Positions 44,563-55,963 of a stretch of 64,000 nucleotides of DNA are shown here, piece by piece. The stretch lies in contig CM071586.1 of assembly GCA_036426205.1 (NCBI GenBank), positions 12,481,224 to 12,545,223 on the forward strand, given 5' to 3'. The translations under genes and the position numbers were made by a program. Below the pieces are notes generated by a model that saw only the letters and a program-made list of their open reading frames with translations, did no database searches and had not been told where the DNA came from. This DNA is from Ascaphus truei (Eukaryota; Chordata; Amphibia; Anura; Ascaphidae). Every line of letters starts with the position of its first letter. Within the stretch, counting starts at the first letter, position 1.

Positions 44563-45340
44563 GGGGGAAGTGAGGAAGCGGGGACAACGGGGTAGTGCAG
44601 GAAGGGTAGGACGAGAGAGGAAGGGGGGTCTGATATAAATAAGGGGGTAGGTAACAGAGAGAGAGCGAGGAGGAGGTGAAGGGGGGGGGAGGACCTGAAT
44701 AGGGGGGGATAAGGAGGGCAAGGAGAAGGAAAGGGAGGTTAGAGAGGAGGTGGAGGTAGCATGGGGAGATACGGAAATTAGGAGAAGGATAGATAGGGAG
44801 TGAAGGAACGGGAGAACACAGAGGGGAAGATAAGGAGGTGGGTAAGAAAGATAGTAGTAGAGAGGGGGATTCAGGCGGGCCAGCGGGGATGCTAGGACAG
44901 GTGTGCCTGTAGATGGGGACGGATGACACCAGTGCAGACAGACAGGGCTTGGGACGAGAAGGCATCTAGAAGAAGTGCAGACATGAAAAGGTTAATAAAC
45001 GGTTAATACAAGGTTTGAGAAGGTTTTGAGTAAAAAGTAGCTATGAGAGGGGCAGGAGTTGGGGGTTATGAGCCTGCTCGGGAGTTCGTATGGGCCGAAG
45101 GCTGGGTATGGAGATTCCTGGCAAAGTCCTCAGGGCCACCACTCGGGTGGTCATGGCAAAGGGCAGCAAAGAGTCACCAGAAAATCACCATGAGTGGGGA
45201 GGGCACCGAGGCCCACCCCGCCCAGCCATCTACCACCTGGCAGACGGCAAAGAAGAGCCGGCACTATCGGGACTCCACCAAAGGGGAGGTCAGGCAAGTC
45301 ATCATCCGAACAGCACTGACAAAAATACACAGGACTAAAG

Positions 45341-48300
45341 ATGAGTAACGACATAGTGTTTATCTCACACAATGTAAAGGGGTTCAACAGTCCAAAAAAA
45401 AGGAAACTGGCGTTTAAAGACTATCGACGTAAAGGCGCAGAGATATTATTTCTGCAGGAGACACATTTCTCCAGGGACAGCTGCCCAAAGTTTTTTGATA
45501 AGAACTTTAGAACGAGCTTTTTGGCCTCAGCAGTGATTAAAAAAAGGGGAGTAGCTATCTTAGTACATAACAACATCCCACTGGTAACGGATGGGACGTA
45601 GGCAGATAGGGAGGGGAGGTATATTATAGTGACAGGCTCAATTAGAGAGCAGCCAATTACATTGGCGGCAATCTATGCTCCCTGTGAGCCGACAGAAGGT
45701 TTTTTCAAACGGTTCTTTTATCAGCTAAGTAAGAAAGCGAAAGGAACCATCATTGTTGGGACTTGAATAGGACGCTGAACCCCGACCTTGACAGATGTAC
45801 TAAATCGCACACAACTCACAGACAGGACGTGTTAACAATAAACCAGGGTCTGAGAGACTGTCAACTGTCAGACATATGGAGAGAACAACATCAGAGGGTG
45901 AAGGAGTACACCTTTTTTTACACCCGCATAACAGATACAGTAGGATAGATTACTTTCTTGTGTCAAATAGAATGGTTCCAGGGGTCTCTCGCACTGAGAT
46001 ACATGATATTTCATGGTCTGACCATGCATCTATCGAGCTGCGATGCACGCTAATTCCGCTACACAGGCCTCGAGCGAATTGGAAACTAAATGAAATGTTA
46101 CTAAAAATCCCAGATATAGAAAGGGAGGTGGGAGATAAGATTGAGGAATATTTCAGGGAGAATGAGGGGAGTGTGTCAGCACACTCCACACTGTGGGAGG
46201 CCCATAAGGCTACTCTCAGAGGGATTTTAATGAATTTGGCAGCTAAACGCAAAAGAGAGAGAGAAGCCAAAATCAGAGAATTGGAAAAGAAACTAGCAGA
46301 TCTCTCACAGCTACATAAAGCTAATAAACAAGAACAAAATCTGAAAGAATTTATAGACACTAAAACAAAGCTCAATCTCCTCTTATCCGCCCAGGCCGAG
46401 AGAGAAATGGCATGGACCAGACATAAATTTTTCAAAAAAGCTAACAAGCCAGATACCTTACTTGCCAATAAGCTCAAAAATAAGCTTCCAAATTATTACA
46501 TTCACGCCATTAGAACACAGGGAGGGGACCTGACATCCAACCCTAGAAAAATTGTAGAGGAATTTAAATGTTTCTACGAAACTCTGTATGATGGAAACAA
46601 GGTCACCCACAATCAGAAAAATACAGAGCTGCTCAGATTATTTCTGCAGGAGGCAAAACTACCGAGGTTGGGCAGAGATATGAGAGAGCTAATACAGCAG
46701 GACTTCACACTCGAAGAAGTGGCGGAGGTAATTAAGACACTCAAACCAGCAAAAGCGCCTGGACCAGATGGGTTTTCCAATTTATACTATAAGAAATATC
46801 TGAAATTACTAGCTCCCCATCTGTTAAAACTTTAACGAAATTCTAGCAGGGGCCTCCTTCCCAACACAAATGTTGCAGGCTTCAATCTCTCTGATCCATA
46901 AACCTGGTAAGGACCCGGCAGACTGCAAGAGCTAGCGACCCATTTCACTGATCAATTCGGTTGTTAAAATCTTTTCCAAACTTATAGCAAACAGGATGGG
47001 TAGCGTCCTACCGGGGTTAATCCACTCGGATCAGGTAGGGTTTTTCGAAGGCAGGCAGGCGGCAGACAATACCAGGAGGATTATAGATTTGATAGATTTG
47101 GCCAAACAAAAAAACATCCAGTCCATGGTATTAAGTCTAGACGCTGAAAAAGCCTTCGATAGGATAGACTGGCCCTTTTTAAAAGAGACATTGAAGGCAT
47201 TTGGTTTCGAGGGACGTCTGTTAAATGCCATACTAGCTTTATACGAGGGCCCGACGGCAAGGGTGCGGCATCAGGGCTTCTCGTCTGAACAATTTAGCAT
47301 CCGTAGCGGAACAAGGCACGGATGTCCGCTGTCCCCCTTGCTGTTCGCCCTCTGCATTGAGCCCCTAGCAGGGCACATTAGACAAAGCCCGGATATAGCA
47401 GGAATAACAGTTGGAGACCAGACCCATAAGGTGGCACTATACGCCGATGATGTGATTTTAACACTGTCAAGACCACTCATATCTCGCCACAACACATTTG
47501 CGATCCTAGGAAGGTTCAATCAAATCTCGGGTTTCAAAATTAATCAGACAAAATCAGAAGCTCTAAATATCAACTTACCCAAAGAATTAGAAAAATTAAT
47601 AGAAATAAACTTTAATTTTAAATGGCAAGCCTTCGCTATCAAATACTTAGGGGTATATCTCACCAGGGATTACAAAACTATACAAAGCAAACTACCCAAA
47701 GATGATTAAGACACTGGGGGAGGATCTCAGGACATGGATGAGGGGTGGCATATCTTGGATTGGCAGGATGCATAGCGTGAAAATGAACCTCCTCCCAAAG
47801 ATGTTACATCTTTTCCAAAGCCTGCCAATACCTTTAGTGATCTCAGACATCCTCTCCCTACAGTCTAGCATTATGAAATTCATTTGGAATAAAAAAAGCC
47901 CACGAATTGCAAAAGGTATCTTAAAGAGGCCTACTTCCAAAGGGGGACTTGCGGTACCTTGCTTGTTAGCTTATTATAAAGCGGCACAATTCAGCCAAAT
48001 TGTCCAGCGGCACGCAGATCCGAACAAGAGGCGGTGGGTGGAACTAGAGAAAAGCTGTGGTGCACCGGTTGAGCTGCATAATCTGATTTGGCTCCATAAG
48101 GGAAGCTCCATCAAAATGGGGGTTCCGCTTCAGTCCATGGCGAATTCCTTGAAGGTCTGGGAGGCTACTAAAAATAGTTGTAACCTCACTTCCAAACATT
48201 CCCTAATGACCCCGATAATTGGCAACACGGACTTCGCTCCAGGAATGAATAGCGGTAATTTGTTAGCTTGGACACAGGCAGGTATCACAAGATTAAAGGA

Positions 48301-48697
48301 TCTGGAGGGGAGGATACATATAGAAACTTTTGAGCAAATTAAATCCACAAAGGATATCCCAAACAAGGAATTCTTTAGATACCTCCAGATCCGAGACTTT
48401 TATAACAAATTCCCAATTAGACCAGCAAGGACAAATTTTGAGCAGCTGTGTTCTAGAGATACGGACACGCGGGGACTAACTTCTAGAATGTACAAGGAAG
48501 TGATCTGTCCTGAGACTCCGACGACCACAAGGCCCAGTTACATGAGACAGTGGGAGACAGATCTAGGGGAGACATTAGAGGACGAGGACTGGGATGGGAT
48601 CCTGCAGGCAGCAGCGAAAAGTTCAATTTGCACCACGTTAAAGGAGAACGCATATAAAGTCCTCATGCGTTGGTACTATACCCCAGTAAAATTATCT
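45341..48697 (+). pseudogene. L1 ORF2: endonuclease and reverse transcriptase, frameshifted, runs into gap
   Basis: MSNDIVFISHNVKGFNSPKK begins an APE-type endonuclease with LFLQETHF, LAAIYAPCEPTEGFF, an IIVG(G)DLNRTLNP region, RIDYFLVSN and SWSDHASIELRC. A long helical linker follows (46080-46700), then RT: PAKAPGPDGFSNLYYKKY, RPISLINSVVKIFSKLI, LSLDAEKAFDRIDWPF, RHGCPLSPLLFALCIEPLAG and YADDVILTLS, then the thumb GGLAVPCLLAYYKAAQ. Damage: TAG at 45599; one-base deletions in the GDLN motif (about 45764) and near 45945; a frame change at 46833; TAG at 46936; a frame change near 47700. The N gap removes the C-terminal zinc knuckle. Confidence 0.92.
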
Positions 48698-49058
48698 NNN
48701 NNNNNNNNNNNNNNNNNNNNNNNNNNNNNNNNNNNNNNNNNNNNNNNNNNNNNNNNNNNNNNNNNNNNNNNNNNNNNNNNNNNNNNNNNNNNNNNNNNNN
48801 NNNNNNNNNNNNNNNNNNNNNNNNNNNNNNNNNNNNNNNNNNNNNNNNNNNNNNNNNNNNNNNNNNNNNNNNNNNNNNNNNNNNNNNNNNNNNNNNNNNN
48901 NNNNNNNNNNNNNNNNNNNNNNNNNNNNNNNNNNNNNNNNNNNNNNNNNNNNNNNNNNNNNNNNNNNNNNNNNNNNNNNNNNNNNNNNNNNNNNNNNNNN
49001 NNNNNNNNNNNNNNNNNNNNNNNNNNNNNNNNNNNNNNNNNNNNNNNNNNNNNNNNNN
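48698..49058. other. Assembly gap (N run)
   Basis: A run of 361 N characters inside the L1 ORF2 C-terminal region. Any protein reading across it is meaningless. Confidence 0.99.
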
Positions 49059-50060
49059 CCCACTTAAATCCCCCCACATACTACCCATTTACCTTGCCTG
49101 TCTTGCCTGTTGTGTACGTAGTAGCAATTGTATGCCTATTGCTAGACGCAGCTCGCTTGTGTGAGAATGAATTGTGAACCCCTCAGGTTGATGACATTTC
49201 ATGTCTACGACGCACATGTGGTTAGCAAATATAGGGTGTACGTTGCACCCCTGCAGACACTAGCTCTGGTGGGTGTAGACTATACTGCTATGCATGCAAC
49301 CATAACACGGTAAGTGCAAAGATAAATAAATCCATGCACGAGCGGATCTTAATGTATAATGATTTGTTGTATACGTAAGCTCTGAGCAATGAACTAGTAT
49401 GATTGTGGTTCACTGAGGTTGAGCTAATCTTACCTAATTTTAAGAACCTTCTAAGCGACATCGGCATTCACCACGAGTATGATTGTTATTATGACCGATA
49501 TGTAAAACGTATTAGAATTCAAAGGCTTAGCATACTTCTTTTTCACAACTGTTTTACCATGTGACGTGGAATAGGGGTGCACAATCATATTTCTGGTGTG
49601 GGATGCAGTTAGCTACAAGGGCCTCGACGCTTCCGAAAGGAGCCATTAATATGTAAATAGCCCATAGCGGTCACCTCCGCGTAGACGATGGTGCAGTCCC
49701 TGCTGCTAATTATTAGGACGTGCATACCAGTCGGACAGCCAGCACTTAACGGACATCACCAGATCAGAAGCCACCTGTATGTGTTCATTATGACGACACA
49801 GGGCAAGCTGGATGTTAGGGAGTAGGCTCGGTGACGACACGATGAAAGGTCGAGGTGGATAGCAAGCAGGGGGGGGACGGCAGGTGAGAAAAGTTTGACA
49901 CTTCCCTTGTGCTAGTGCATGATCCTGTCCTGTTGAGGTTTTCTAGCCTTTCTCCATAGCTCCCAGGAGCTGCAGTCTCTTGTCTTGTGGCCTACCCCTC
50001 ATTCTTGATATGGGCTGTGAAGGACAAGTTACAGATCATCATATCCAGAACTGACCAGAG
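49059..50060. other. Post-gap segment: L1 tail, Tc1 right end and duplicated flank, noisy
   Basis: After the gap come about 265 bp that I cannot match, then the Tc1 right end (49420-49551) and its inverted outer flank up to about 49645, each with many single-base insertions relative to the left end. Between 49650 and 50060 I recognise nothing. Confidence 0.55.
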
Positions 50061-51216
50061 GTCACCAGCCACGTGTGCTGAACGCTTCCACAGGAACCCG
50101 ACTAGACAGAAAGCAGGGCTTAGAGTATCTGAAAACTCATTGTGTGATGAACAATGACAAGAAAGCATGTATCACTTCCTCACATCTAGTCTCTCCCACT
50201 GTAAAGTGTCACAGATCGAACGGGACCAATAGTCTTTATCTTACTGTCTCACAGTTGACAAAGACAGGAAACTTACACTTATTGCTGAGAACGTAGATCT
50301 TACCCTATTCTGTTTAGCTTCCAGAGCCCACCATGGGCGCATCTGACTAACCGTATGATGATGACAAGAGTCGAAGTCAGCTGAGGAATCTTGAATCCAT
50401 CCCTAATCATCACTCTACATTCTGACTGGAGAGGTGGTGAGGGCTGCTAACAGCAAGTCATCAATGGCAACCCCTCGTATCTTCCTTCTGTTAAGTAGGG
50501 GCCATGCAGGTGCCATCCTGTTGTTTCTTTGAGAATACCATCTGTACTCCCACCTGAATCCCCATGTTGTTGAAAAGCACAAACAGACCGCTATAACTGT
50601 GTGAACCAGGCACCAGTATTCACCTTTAAAATAAAGTAGCCACAGATACTTTTAGGGCAGATACGGTTCTGTTTGAGCGCTCCTGAAATGTGTGTGTAAC
50701 GTGACGCATTATGTTACTTTAAAGGTCGAAGAGACTATCTGCGAGGATGATAATGATGTGAACTGTAGGACAAGTACAGTCCTTGATCCTAAACTGCCAG
50801 ACGGTCCCAAAAGTGAAGAGAAACAGCCCAAAGGAGCCCATCAGTCTAAATTCTTGGAGTTCCTAAGTATCACTCAGTGATGTTTAGGATGACAAAGGAC
50901 AAGCGAGAGGTAGGACTCCTGTCAGTTTATTTCTGTTCCTACAACATCCAAGAAGAACAGATAGACATCTGCACCATAGTCTTTCTCTCTGTACTCAATA
51001 AATGCACAGGTACACAGACATGAAAATGCCCTTATTCACTACTAATCTCGTCCTTCTGACATCCTCCATGTTTTATCTTTTGTCTCACCTGAAGAGACCA
51101 TTCTTGTTGGAGCATCTGACTGACTCGCTGATGATGAACACAATTAATAATGAAAAGATGACTGAGAGGATCTTGAATCACACCCAGGAGATCATCTACC
51201 TGCTGTCTGGAGAGGT
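50061..51216 (+). pseudogene. Second copy of the N-terminal finger-gene exon block
   Basis: The four exon units of 37549-38377 recur in order: copy a at about 50085-50190, copy b at about 50321-50430 (GCTTCCAGAGCCCACCATGG conserved, then indels), copy c at about 50805-50880, and copy d at 51093-51216 (FLLEHLTDSLMMNTINNEKM then TERILNHTQEIIYLLSGE with GAGAG/GTGAGA). Copies a-c contain one-base insertions that break every frame; copy d is intact. The whole block is a segmental duplicate; it may be less damaged in reality than in this assembly. Confidence 0.75.
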
Positions 51217-51229
51217 GAGAGCTGCTGTA

Positions 51230-51416
51230 CAGATGCAGCGGCCGTTATTCGAGCACATCAGGTGTTTTATACCTCGGAATACCCATGTCATGGCATTAGG
51301 ACGCGAGTGCAGAAAATTGCATTTTAGTGTTAAACAGTGTTAAACACTGAAATTGACACAGTAGCCCAGTACTGTACACATTACATTTCGTTGCACAAAA
51401 AGAAACAGAATCCATG
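51230..51416. mobile_element. Truncated copy of the 38393 MITE
   Basis: It starts CAGATGCAGCGGCCGTTATT after TA in the intron after exon d, the same site as in block 1, so the MITE was present before duplication. It matches the first half of 38393-38747 (with an internal 27-bp gap) and stops at about 51416. Confidence 0.75.
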
Positions 51417-51833
51417 CTATGGACTATAGTTTGACTAGAGGTGACTGGTGACTGCATCTTTCTGCAAACTCTTTTACTCACGACAACAAACGATAAGCTA
51501 TTCAGATCACACTATGATCCCATTCTTGCTAACCTGCATATTTTTTTTTTTTTCCCCAATCTGTTTTTCCTTTATTGGAGACATGTGCAGTGGTTACAGA
51601 CAGTAGTTACAATCATTTCAATACACTGTATGATGAGGTCATCGGCACATGACCGTAAAGTACATCAGGTGTCTCAATAAATCGATTTCCTGATTTCTTT
51701 TTAGTAGAAAAAGAGGGGAAGACGCAGGGTGGGGCGATAGGTAGGAACGACAATAGGTGGGGAAGAGGGGGAGGGGTGGGGTTAAGAGGGGGAGGGGTAG
51801 GGTATCTCTCCGATATTTCTAGTCTCCGGGTGA

Positions 51834-54800
51834 TTAGTTAATAGTTAGAACCTGTGGCTGGGGCGGGTCCTCTGGGTTGGGCCAGGGTTCCCATGTGTTG
51901 TAAAATTGGGGCATTTTTTGTTTCAGCATGGCCGTGAGTTTTTCCATGGTCCTAACCATGTTTATTCTATTCACCACTGTCCTTCTCGAGGGTGACTTTA
52001 TTTGCTTCCAGGCCGCCGCAACTGAGCATCTTGCCGCCGTAAGTATAGCGGAGGTCAGCCTGGCCGCTGGGGCCGGAAGGTCCTCTATTGGTTTACCCAG
52101 CACGTATGTCAGGGGGTCCAGGGGGATCTCCAGGCCCAGGGGTTCGTCCAGAAGTCTCTGGATTGTAGCCCAGAACCTCTGGATGTCTGGACATGTCCAC
52201 CAAATGTGGGCCATGTCGCCCTTCTGTCCACATCCTCTCCAGCACAGGTCAGCCGTGCCAGTGAAGATCTGGCTCAGTCTACTCGGGGTCAGGTACCACT
52301 GAAATAGCATTTTATAAATATTTTCTTTTGTGACTGTGCATATTGAAGTTTTGGAGGCTGCTTCCCAGACGTCCTCCCAATCTCTAGGTTCTCTAGGCGC
52401 GTCCGGTGTTGAGGTCGGTCTGCGCACCATTTTGTCATGTAATCAGCATGCGCGCGGAGGGGGAGGGGGGAAGAGAAGGAGTTCTCAGCGCACTTATTCT
52501 ATAATTCGCTCTGCAAATTAGTCCTTTTGTGGCTATTTATCTTATTCGGCAGAGAGACTCAAATCTGTTCGTCAGCGCGAGGGAAATTCGAGGCGGGGGA
52601 TAGAGCTCCAAGGAAATGCCTTATCTGTAGGAATTTGAATATGGGGAGATTGGGGGCTGAAAATTTAGTTTTGAGCTCTTGGAAGGACAGAGCTTCATTA
52701 TTCTCCAGCAGATCCGCAACCATGCCAATGTCTAGGTCCTGAAATTGACCAAGCTGAGTTCGGGAGCACCCAGGAGGGAATGCTGGGTTCCGAAATAAGG
52801 GGGTGAGTTGGGAGGGGTATGATTTTAGGCCATATTTCCCTCTGTTCCTGAACCATGTGGACCACGTGCATTTCATCGCTCCAAGCTCAAGGCTCTGTGG
52901 TCGCTTTTCCCTGTACTCTTGGGACCATAATAGTACTGGAAGGGGGATGGGGGATGCGTAGCGAGTCTCTATTTCTAGCCAGCAGGCAGAGCTCGGGGGG
53001 TTGTTCCAAACCACTGCCTGCCTGAGCTGGGCTGCGTGGTAGTATCGAACCATGTCAGGGACCCCCAGTCCTCTTGTCTTTGCGGCCAGGAGTACCGACC
53101 TCGGGACTCTAGGCTTACGTTGTTTCCATATGAATTGTTTCCAGATTGTATGTTTCTTAATTCGGCCAGGGGAACTGGGACTGGGAGTGTCTGGAAATAA
53201 TACAGTAGACGGGGGAGGATATTCATTTTAGCGGAGATGATTCTGCCAAACCAGGAGATCTGGTATATGTTCCAAGTGTCTAGGTCTCTCTTAATTTGGT
53301 CAAATAGAGGGGGATAGTTTGCTTTGTACAACATGTTGTATGAGCTCATAATTTTTATTCCCAAGTATTTTATGTGGGAGGAGTTCCATTTATACTTGTA
53401 GTTTAATTGCAGAAGCTTCCACGTGGGATCAGGGAGAGATATGTTCAGCGCTTCGGATTTATCCATGTTTATCTTATAGTCTGAGACCTGACTGAATTGG
53501 TCCAATAGTTTCTGTAGATTAGGGAGGGAGTTGTGTGGGTCGGTTAAGGTCAGAATTACGTCATCCGCGAAAAGGGATATTTTATAGTTTATATCGGCGA
53601 TTGTTATGCCCTTGATGTTTGGGTCGGCTCTAATTTGAGATGCTAGTGGTTCAATAGAGATCGCGAAAAGCAAGGGGGAGAGGGGGCAGCCCTGTCTGGT
53701 TCCATTTCGTATATGGATTGGGTTGGATTGTCCTTTCCGGAAGTTTTAAGTATGCAGTGGGACTCTGATATAGGGCTCGGACACCCTCGAGGAAAGGGCC
53801 TGAGAAGCCGAGTTTGATCATGGTTTCGTCGAGGAAGGTCCATTTGATCCGATCAAAGGCCTTCTCGGCATCTAGACTGAGGATCATGGCCTGGAATTTA
53901 TTGAGATGCACGTGGTCGATAATATCAATGTTTTTACGGTTGTTGTCAGAGGCCTGTCTTCCTGACACGAACCCCACTTGGTCTATATGAATTAGTCTGG
54001 GGAGAATAGGATTTAATATGTATATACGTAGAGATTGACGCTCATATACGTGTTTGGACTCAACTGTATTTCAGCATATAAGTAGATGGGAACTTCCATA
54101 AATCATTCCAACATATGTATAATAAAAGGGTCAAGGGGGGGGCATAAACATGGGACCTAGCGGTCAGTCAGCACGACTACCGCAAATGTGGTTTACCCCG
54201 CTCTCCCCCCTTAACATATACACTTCCCTTAATAGGGACCAAGGTAACAAAATGAGGGCTACTGCCCATTACCTTTCCATTGAGTGTATAGGAATCCGAA
54301 ATCCATCCATAACGAAGTTCCACTGCGTGCAATCCTGATAGAATGAACCAGAGAATAGAGAAGCAAGGAGCACAGCCAGTGTAGAAATCTGCAGGAAGAG
54401 TCCTGTAGAAAAAAATGAAGGGCACAACTCCACGCTAAAACTGAGGGTGGTTTATTGAATAAGTGCACAGGGACAGAAACACAGCCCACACACCAACATG
54501 TTTCGTCCCATGGGACTTTATCAAGAATAGGATTTAGCCTGTTTGCGAGGATCTTGCTAAAGAGTTTCAGGTCTGTGTTAAGCAGGGAGATCGGTCTGTA
54601 GTTACCGCATTGTAGCGGGTCCCTTCCTTATGAATAATGGCTAAGTTGGCAGCTGAAATTGTGCCCGGGATCGGTTCTCCTTCTAGGAAGGAGTTGAACA
54701 TTTCAATTAGGTAAGGGGAAAGTGACGATGTGAATTTTTTATAGTAGGCGTTCGAGAAGCCGTCGGGGCCTGGGGTTTTAGCTATTTTGAGAGAGCTTAT

Positions 54801-54890
54801 GGCTTGGGTAAATTCCTCCTTTGTGATTTTGTGGTTCAGAGCTGCAAGCTCCTCATCAGTGAGAGAGGGAAGATTACATCGCGCCAGAAA
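51834..54890 (-). pseudogene. L1 ORF2 RT and C-terminal region, broken (copy 1)
   Basis: Minus-strand pieces: KIAKTPGPDGF-type linker and [13 protein letters not shown] at 54790-54550; LSLDAEKAFDRIKWTFLDET at 53900; PLLFAISIEPLASQIRA near 53660; FADDVILTLT at about 53570; ISWFGRIISAKMNILPRLLY; and the C-terminal zinc knuckle CWRGCGQKGDMAHIWWTC at about 52235. Frame changes near 53700, 53120, 53010 and 52500 and the large insertion inactivate it. Final stop at 51834. Confidence 0.9.
54016..54524. mobile_element. 509-bp insertion with 12-bp target duplication
   Basis: GAATAGGATTTA occurs at 54004-54015 and 54525-54536, and its removal restores the L1 sequence. The insert has no ORF. Its right end carries CAACATGTTTCGTCCCATGG and ACTTTATCAA, the same kind of GAAACATG/GAAACGCG motif seen in other repeats here. 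TSD length suggests a retroposed or unusual element, but I see no poly(A). Confidence 0.8.
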
Positions 54891-55545
54891 GTATTGTGAG
54901 ATTATTATAAAGAAAGGTCACTCAGAGTTTGTATAAGATAATTTTGTCATTTATTGTATCACAACAATATTCAGAAATATCAGAAATATCACAACAAGCT
55001 TCTTATAAGCTGATGGCTAGCAGTTACAGTATGTTACCAATCCATTCCTAACTATGCAGAGATTATATAGCTATATATGCATTGTCATACTCACAAACCA
55101 AAAGATATTACGATAGGTCAGCCAGTCCCAGCTCAAGTCTCATCTGTGTGACTTCACACCTAAGTTCGGTTCTGGTTTAACATGGAGTCGTGCAAACCTA
55201 TTATAGTGTCTCATTGTTTGCTGCGTACGTGTGACACGTGTCATGTGTCCATGCTCTGTGGTTAGTGACGTATGTTGTTTACCATTAGGAATTACAGTTA
55301 CTGACGTATGATATATTTCATAATTTACCGTTAGACCATGGCTTGTTTACGTGAGTTAGCTCCCCTTTTATGCCTATGTAACCTGTCCCAATATCCTGCC
55401 ACTTCTCAGCAAAACAAGCTATTATTTCTAAGACAAGAAAAGCCAGGATTTTAACAGTATACTCTAAGCTATACTAGGCCTTATAATGATACTATGTATA
55501 TATGTACCTGTGACCTGTATTCATTATGCGTTATATGCCAGAAAA
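54891..55545. other. Noncoding sequence, unassigned
   Basis: No ORF or repeat terminus is recognised. Three TGACGTAT sites (55266, 55302 and similar) and a GACACGTGTC palindrome at about 55231 are present. It may be part of an LTR or the flank of the transposon to the right. Confidence 0.35.
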
Positions 55546-55547
55546 TA

Positions 55548-55905
55548 CAGTAGAGGCAACGTTTATTCTAACATTTGCCGTAAACTAGCCGGGTTACAAT
55601 CTGGGTATGTGCTGGGTATGTGCTGGGTATGTTCTGGGCTAGTTTGAGGCACGTTTAAGGTATTTCTGCATTGACTAACGACCCATAGGATTAACACAGC
55701 AGGGATCCCTGGCAGTCCCATTCAGTTTGAATGGGACTGCCAGGGACCCCCGATGTTAATCTGATAGGCCATTAATCAATGCAGAAATGCTGGGGCTAGT
55801 TTTAGGAAAGTTTAAGGCATGTATTCAGAATGTACCTGGGTGTTTCCTGGTTTTTTGGGGGAATTGCCACTGGTTTTTGTTCGAATAAGAGTTGCCTCTA
55901 CTGTA
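55548..55905. mobile_element. 358-bp MITE, TA target site, TIR CAGTAGAGGCAAC
   Basis: The ends are CAGTAGAGGCAACGTTTATT... and ...AATAAGAGTTGCCTCTACTG, flanked by TA on both sides. The inner TIR shares TTATTCGAACA with the 38393 MITE, and the lengths are nearly equal (358 and 355 bp), although the outer 15 bases differ. The centre has a palindrome (TGGCAGTCCCATTCA / TGAATGGGACTGCCA). It lies 58 bp from the transposase stop at 55964. Confidence 0.8.
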
Positions 55906-55963
55906 CCTGTAATCCATAACACTTACCTTTATCATAATGTACTTACAATACTACTGCACAGTA

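Larger units (their letters stand above)
43666..45340 (+). other. CpG-rich inter-ORF region with YY1-like motifs
   Basis: A 1.7-kb spacer between ORF1 and ORF2. At 43860-44240 it is CpG-rich with GAAGATGGCGGCGAC (43914), CCAAGATGGCGGCGG (44026) and the inverted GCGCCATCTTGGAGG (44078), all close to the AAGATGGCGGC consensus of YY1, plus a CGTCATCACC site. Two minisatellites follow. Short open stretches (45043-45348) carry no domain I know. It could be an internal promoter or a second element's 5' UTR placed between the ORFs. Confidence 0.6.
42608..49325 (+). mobile_element. L1/Tx1-group LINE inserted in the Tc1
   Basis: The plus-strand order is: about 100 bp of leader (42608-42708), ORF1, a 1.7-kb CpG-rich spacer, ORF2 with endonuclease and RT, the N gap, then a tail that is hard to place. 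Its 5' end is precise at the Tc1 break, so it looks full length. The 3' end is lost in or after the gap; 49326 is my estimate from the return of Tc1-like sequence. Confidence 0.85.
40683..49551 (-). mobile_element. Tc1-like DNA transposon, split by an L1
   Basis: The left end is TACAGTTGTGTGAAAAAGAA (repeated at 41449 by the tandem duplication). The right end, seen inverted near 49480-49551, reads GAATTCAAAG...CTTTTTCACAACTG. Between them the transposase lies on the minus strand up to 42382, then the L1 enters at about 42608 after TAAATAAATCATGAC. A noisy TAAATAAATCCATGCAC at about 49326 may be the matching duplication. Beyond the Tc1 ends the flanks are also inverted (CAGAAATTATTGTGCACCCC against GGGGTGCACAATCATATTTC), so the true inverted repeats may be longer. 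Confidence 0.85.
51541..54890 (-). mobile_element. L1-type LINE, 5'-truncated, copy 1
   Basis: A run of 13 T at 51541 is the poly(A) tail of a minus-strand L1. The sequence through 54890 is nearly the same as 60752-63530 of the second copy, apart from a 509-bp insertion (54016-54524). Similarity stops at 54890 in the linker upstream of the RT, so the 5' end is truncated there. Confidence 0.92.

Noticed and set aside
44128..44965. Serine/proline-rich minus-strand ORFs of 180-200 codons
   Set aside because: They lie opposite the two G-rich minisatellites and show only compositional bias.
48663..49177. ORFs spanning the N run
   Set aside because: They consist mostly of undefined residues; only the L1 part before 48698 is real.
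49059..49325. Possible L1 3' UTR with TAAATAAATCCATGCAC as target duplication
   Set aside because: The segment is too noisy after the gap to align with confidence; used only to estimate the L1 end.
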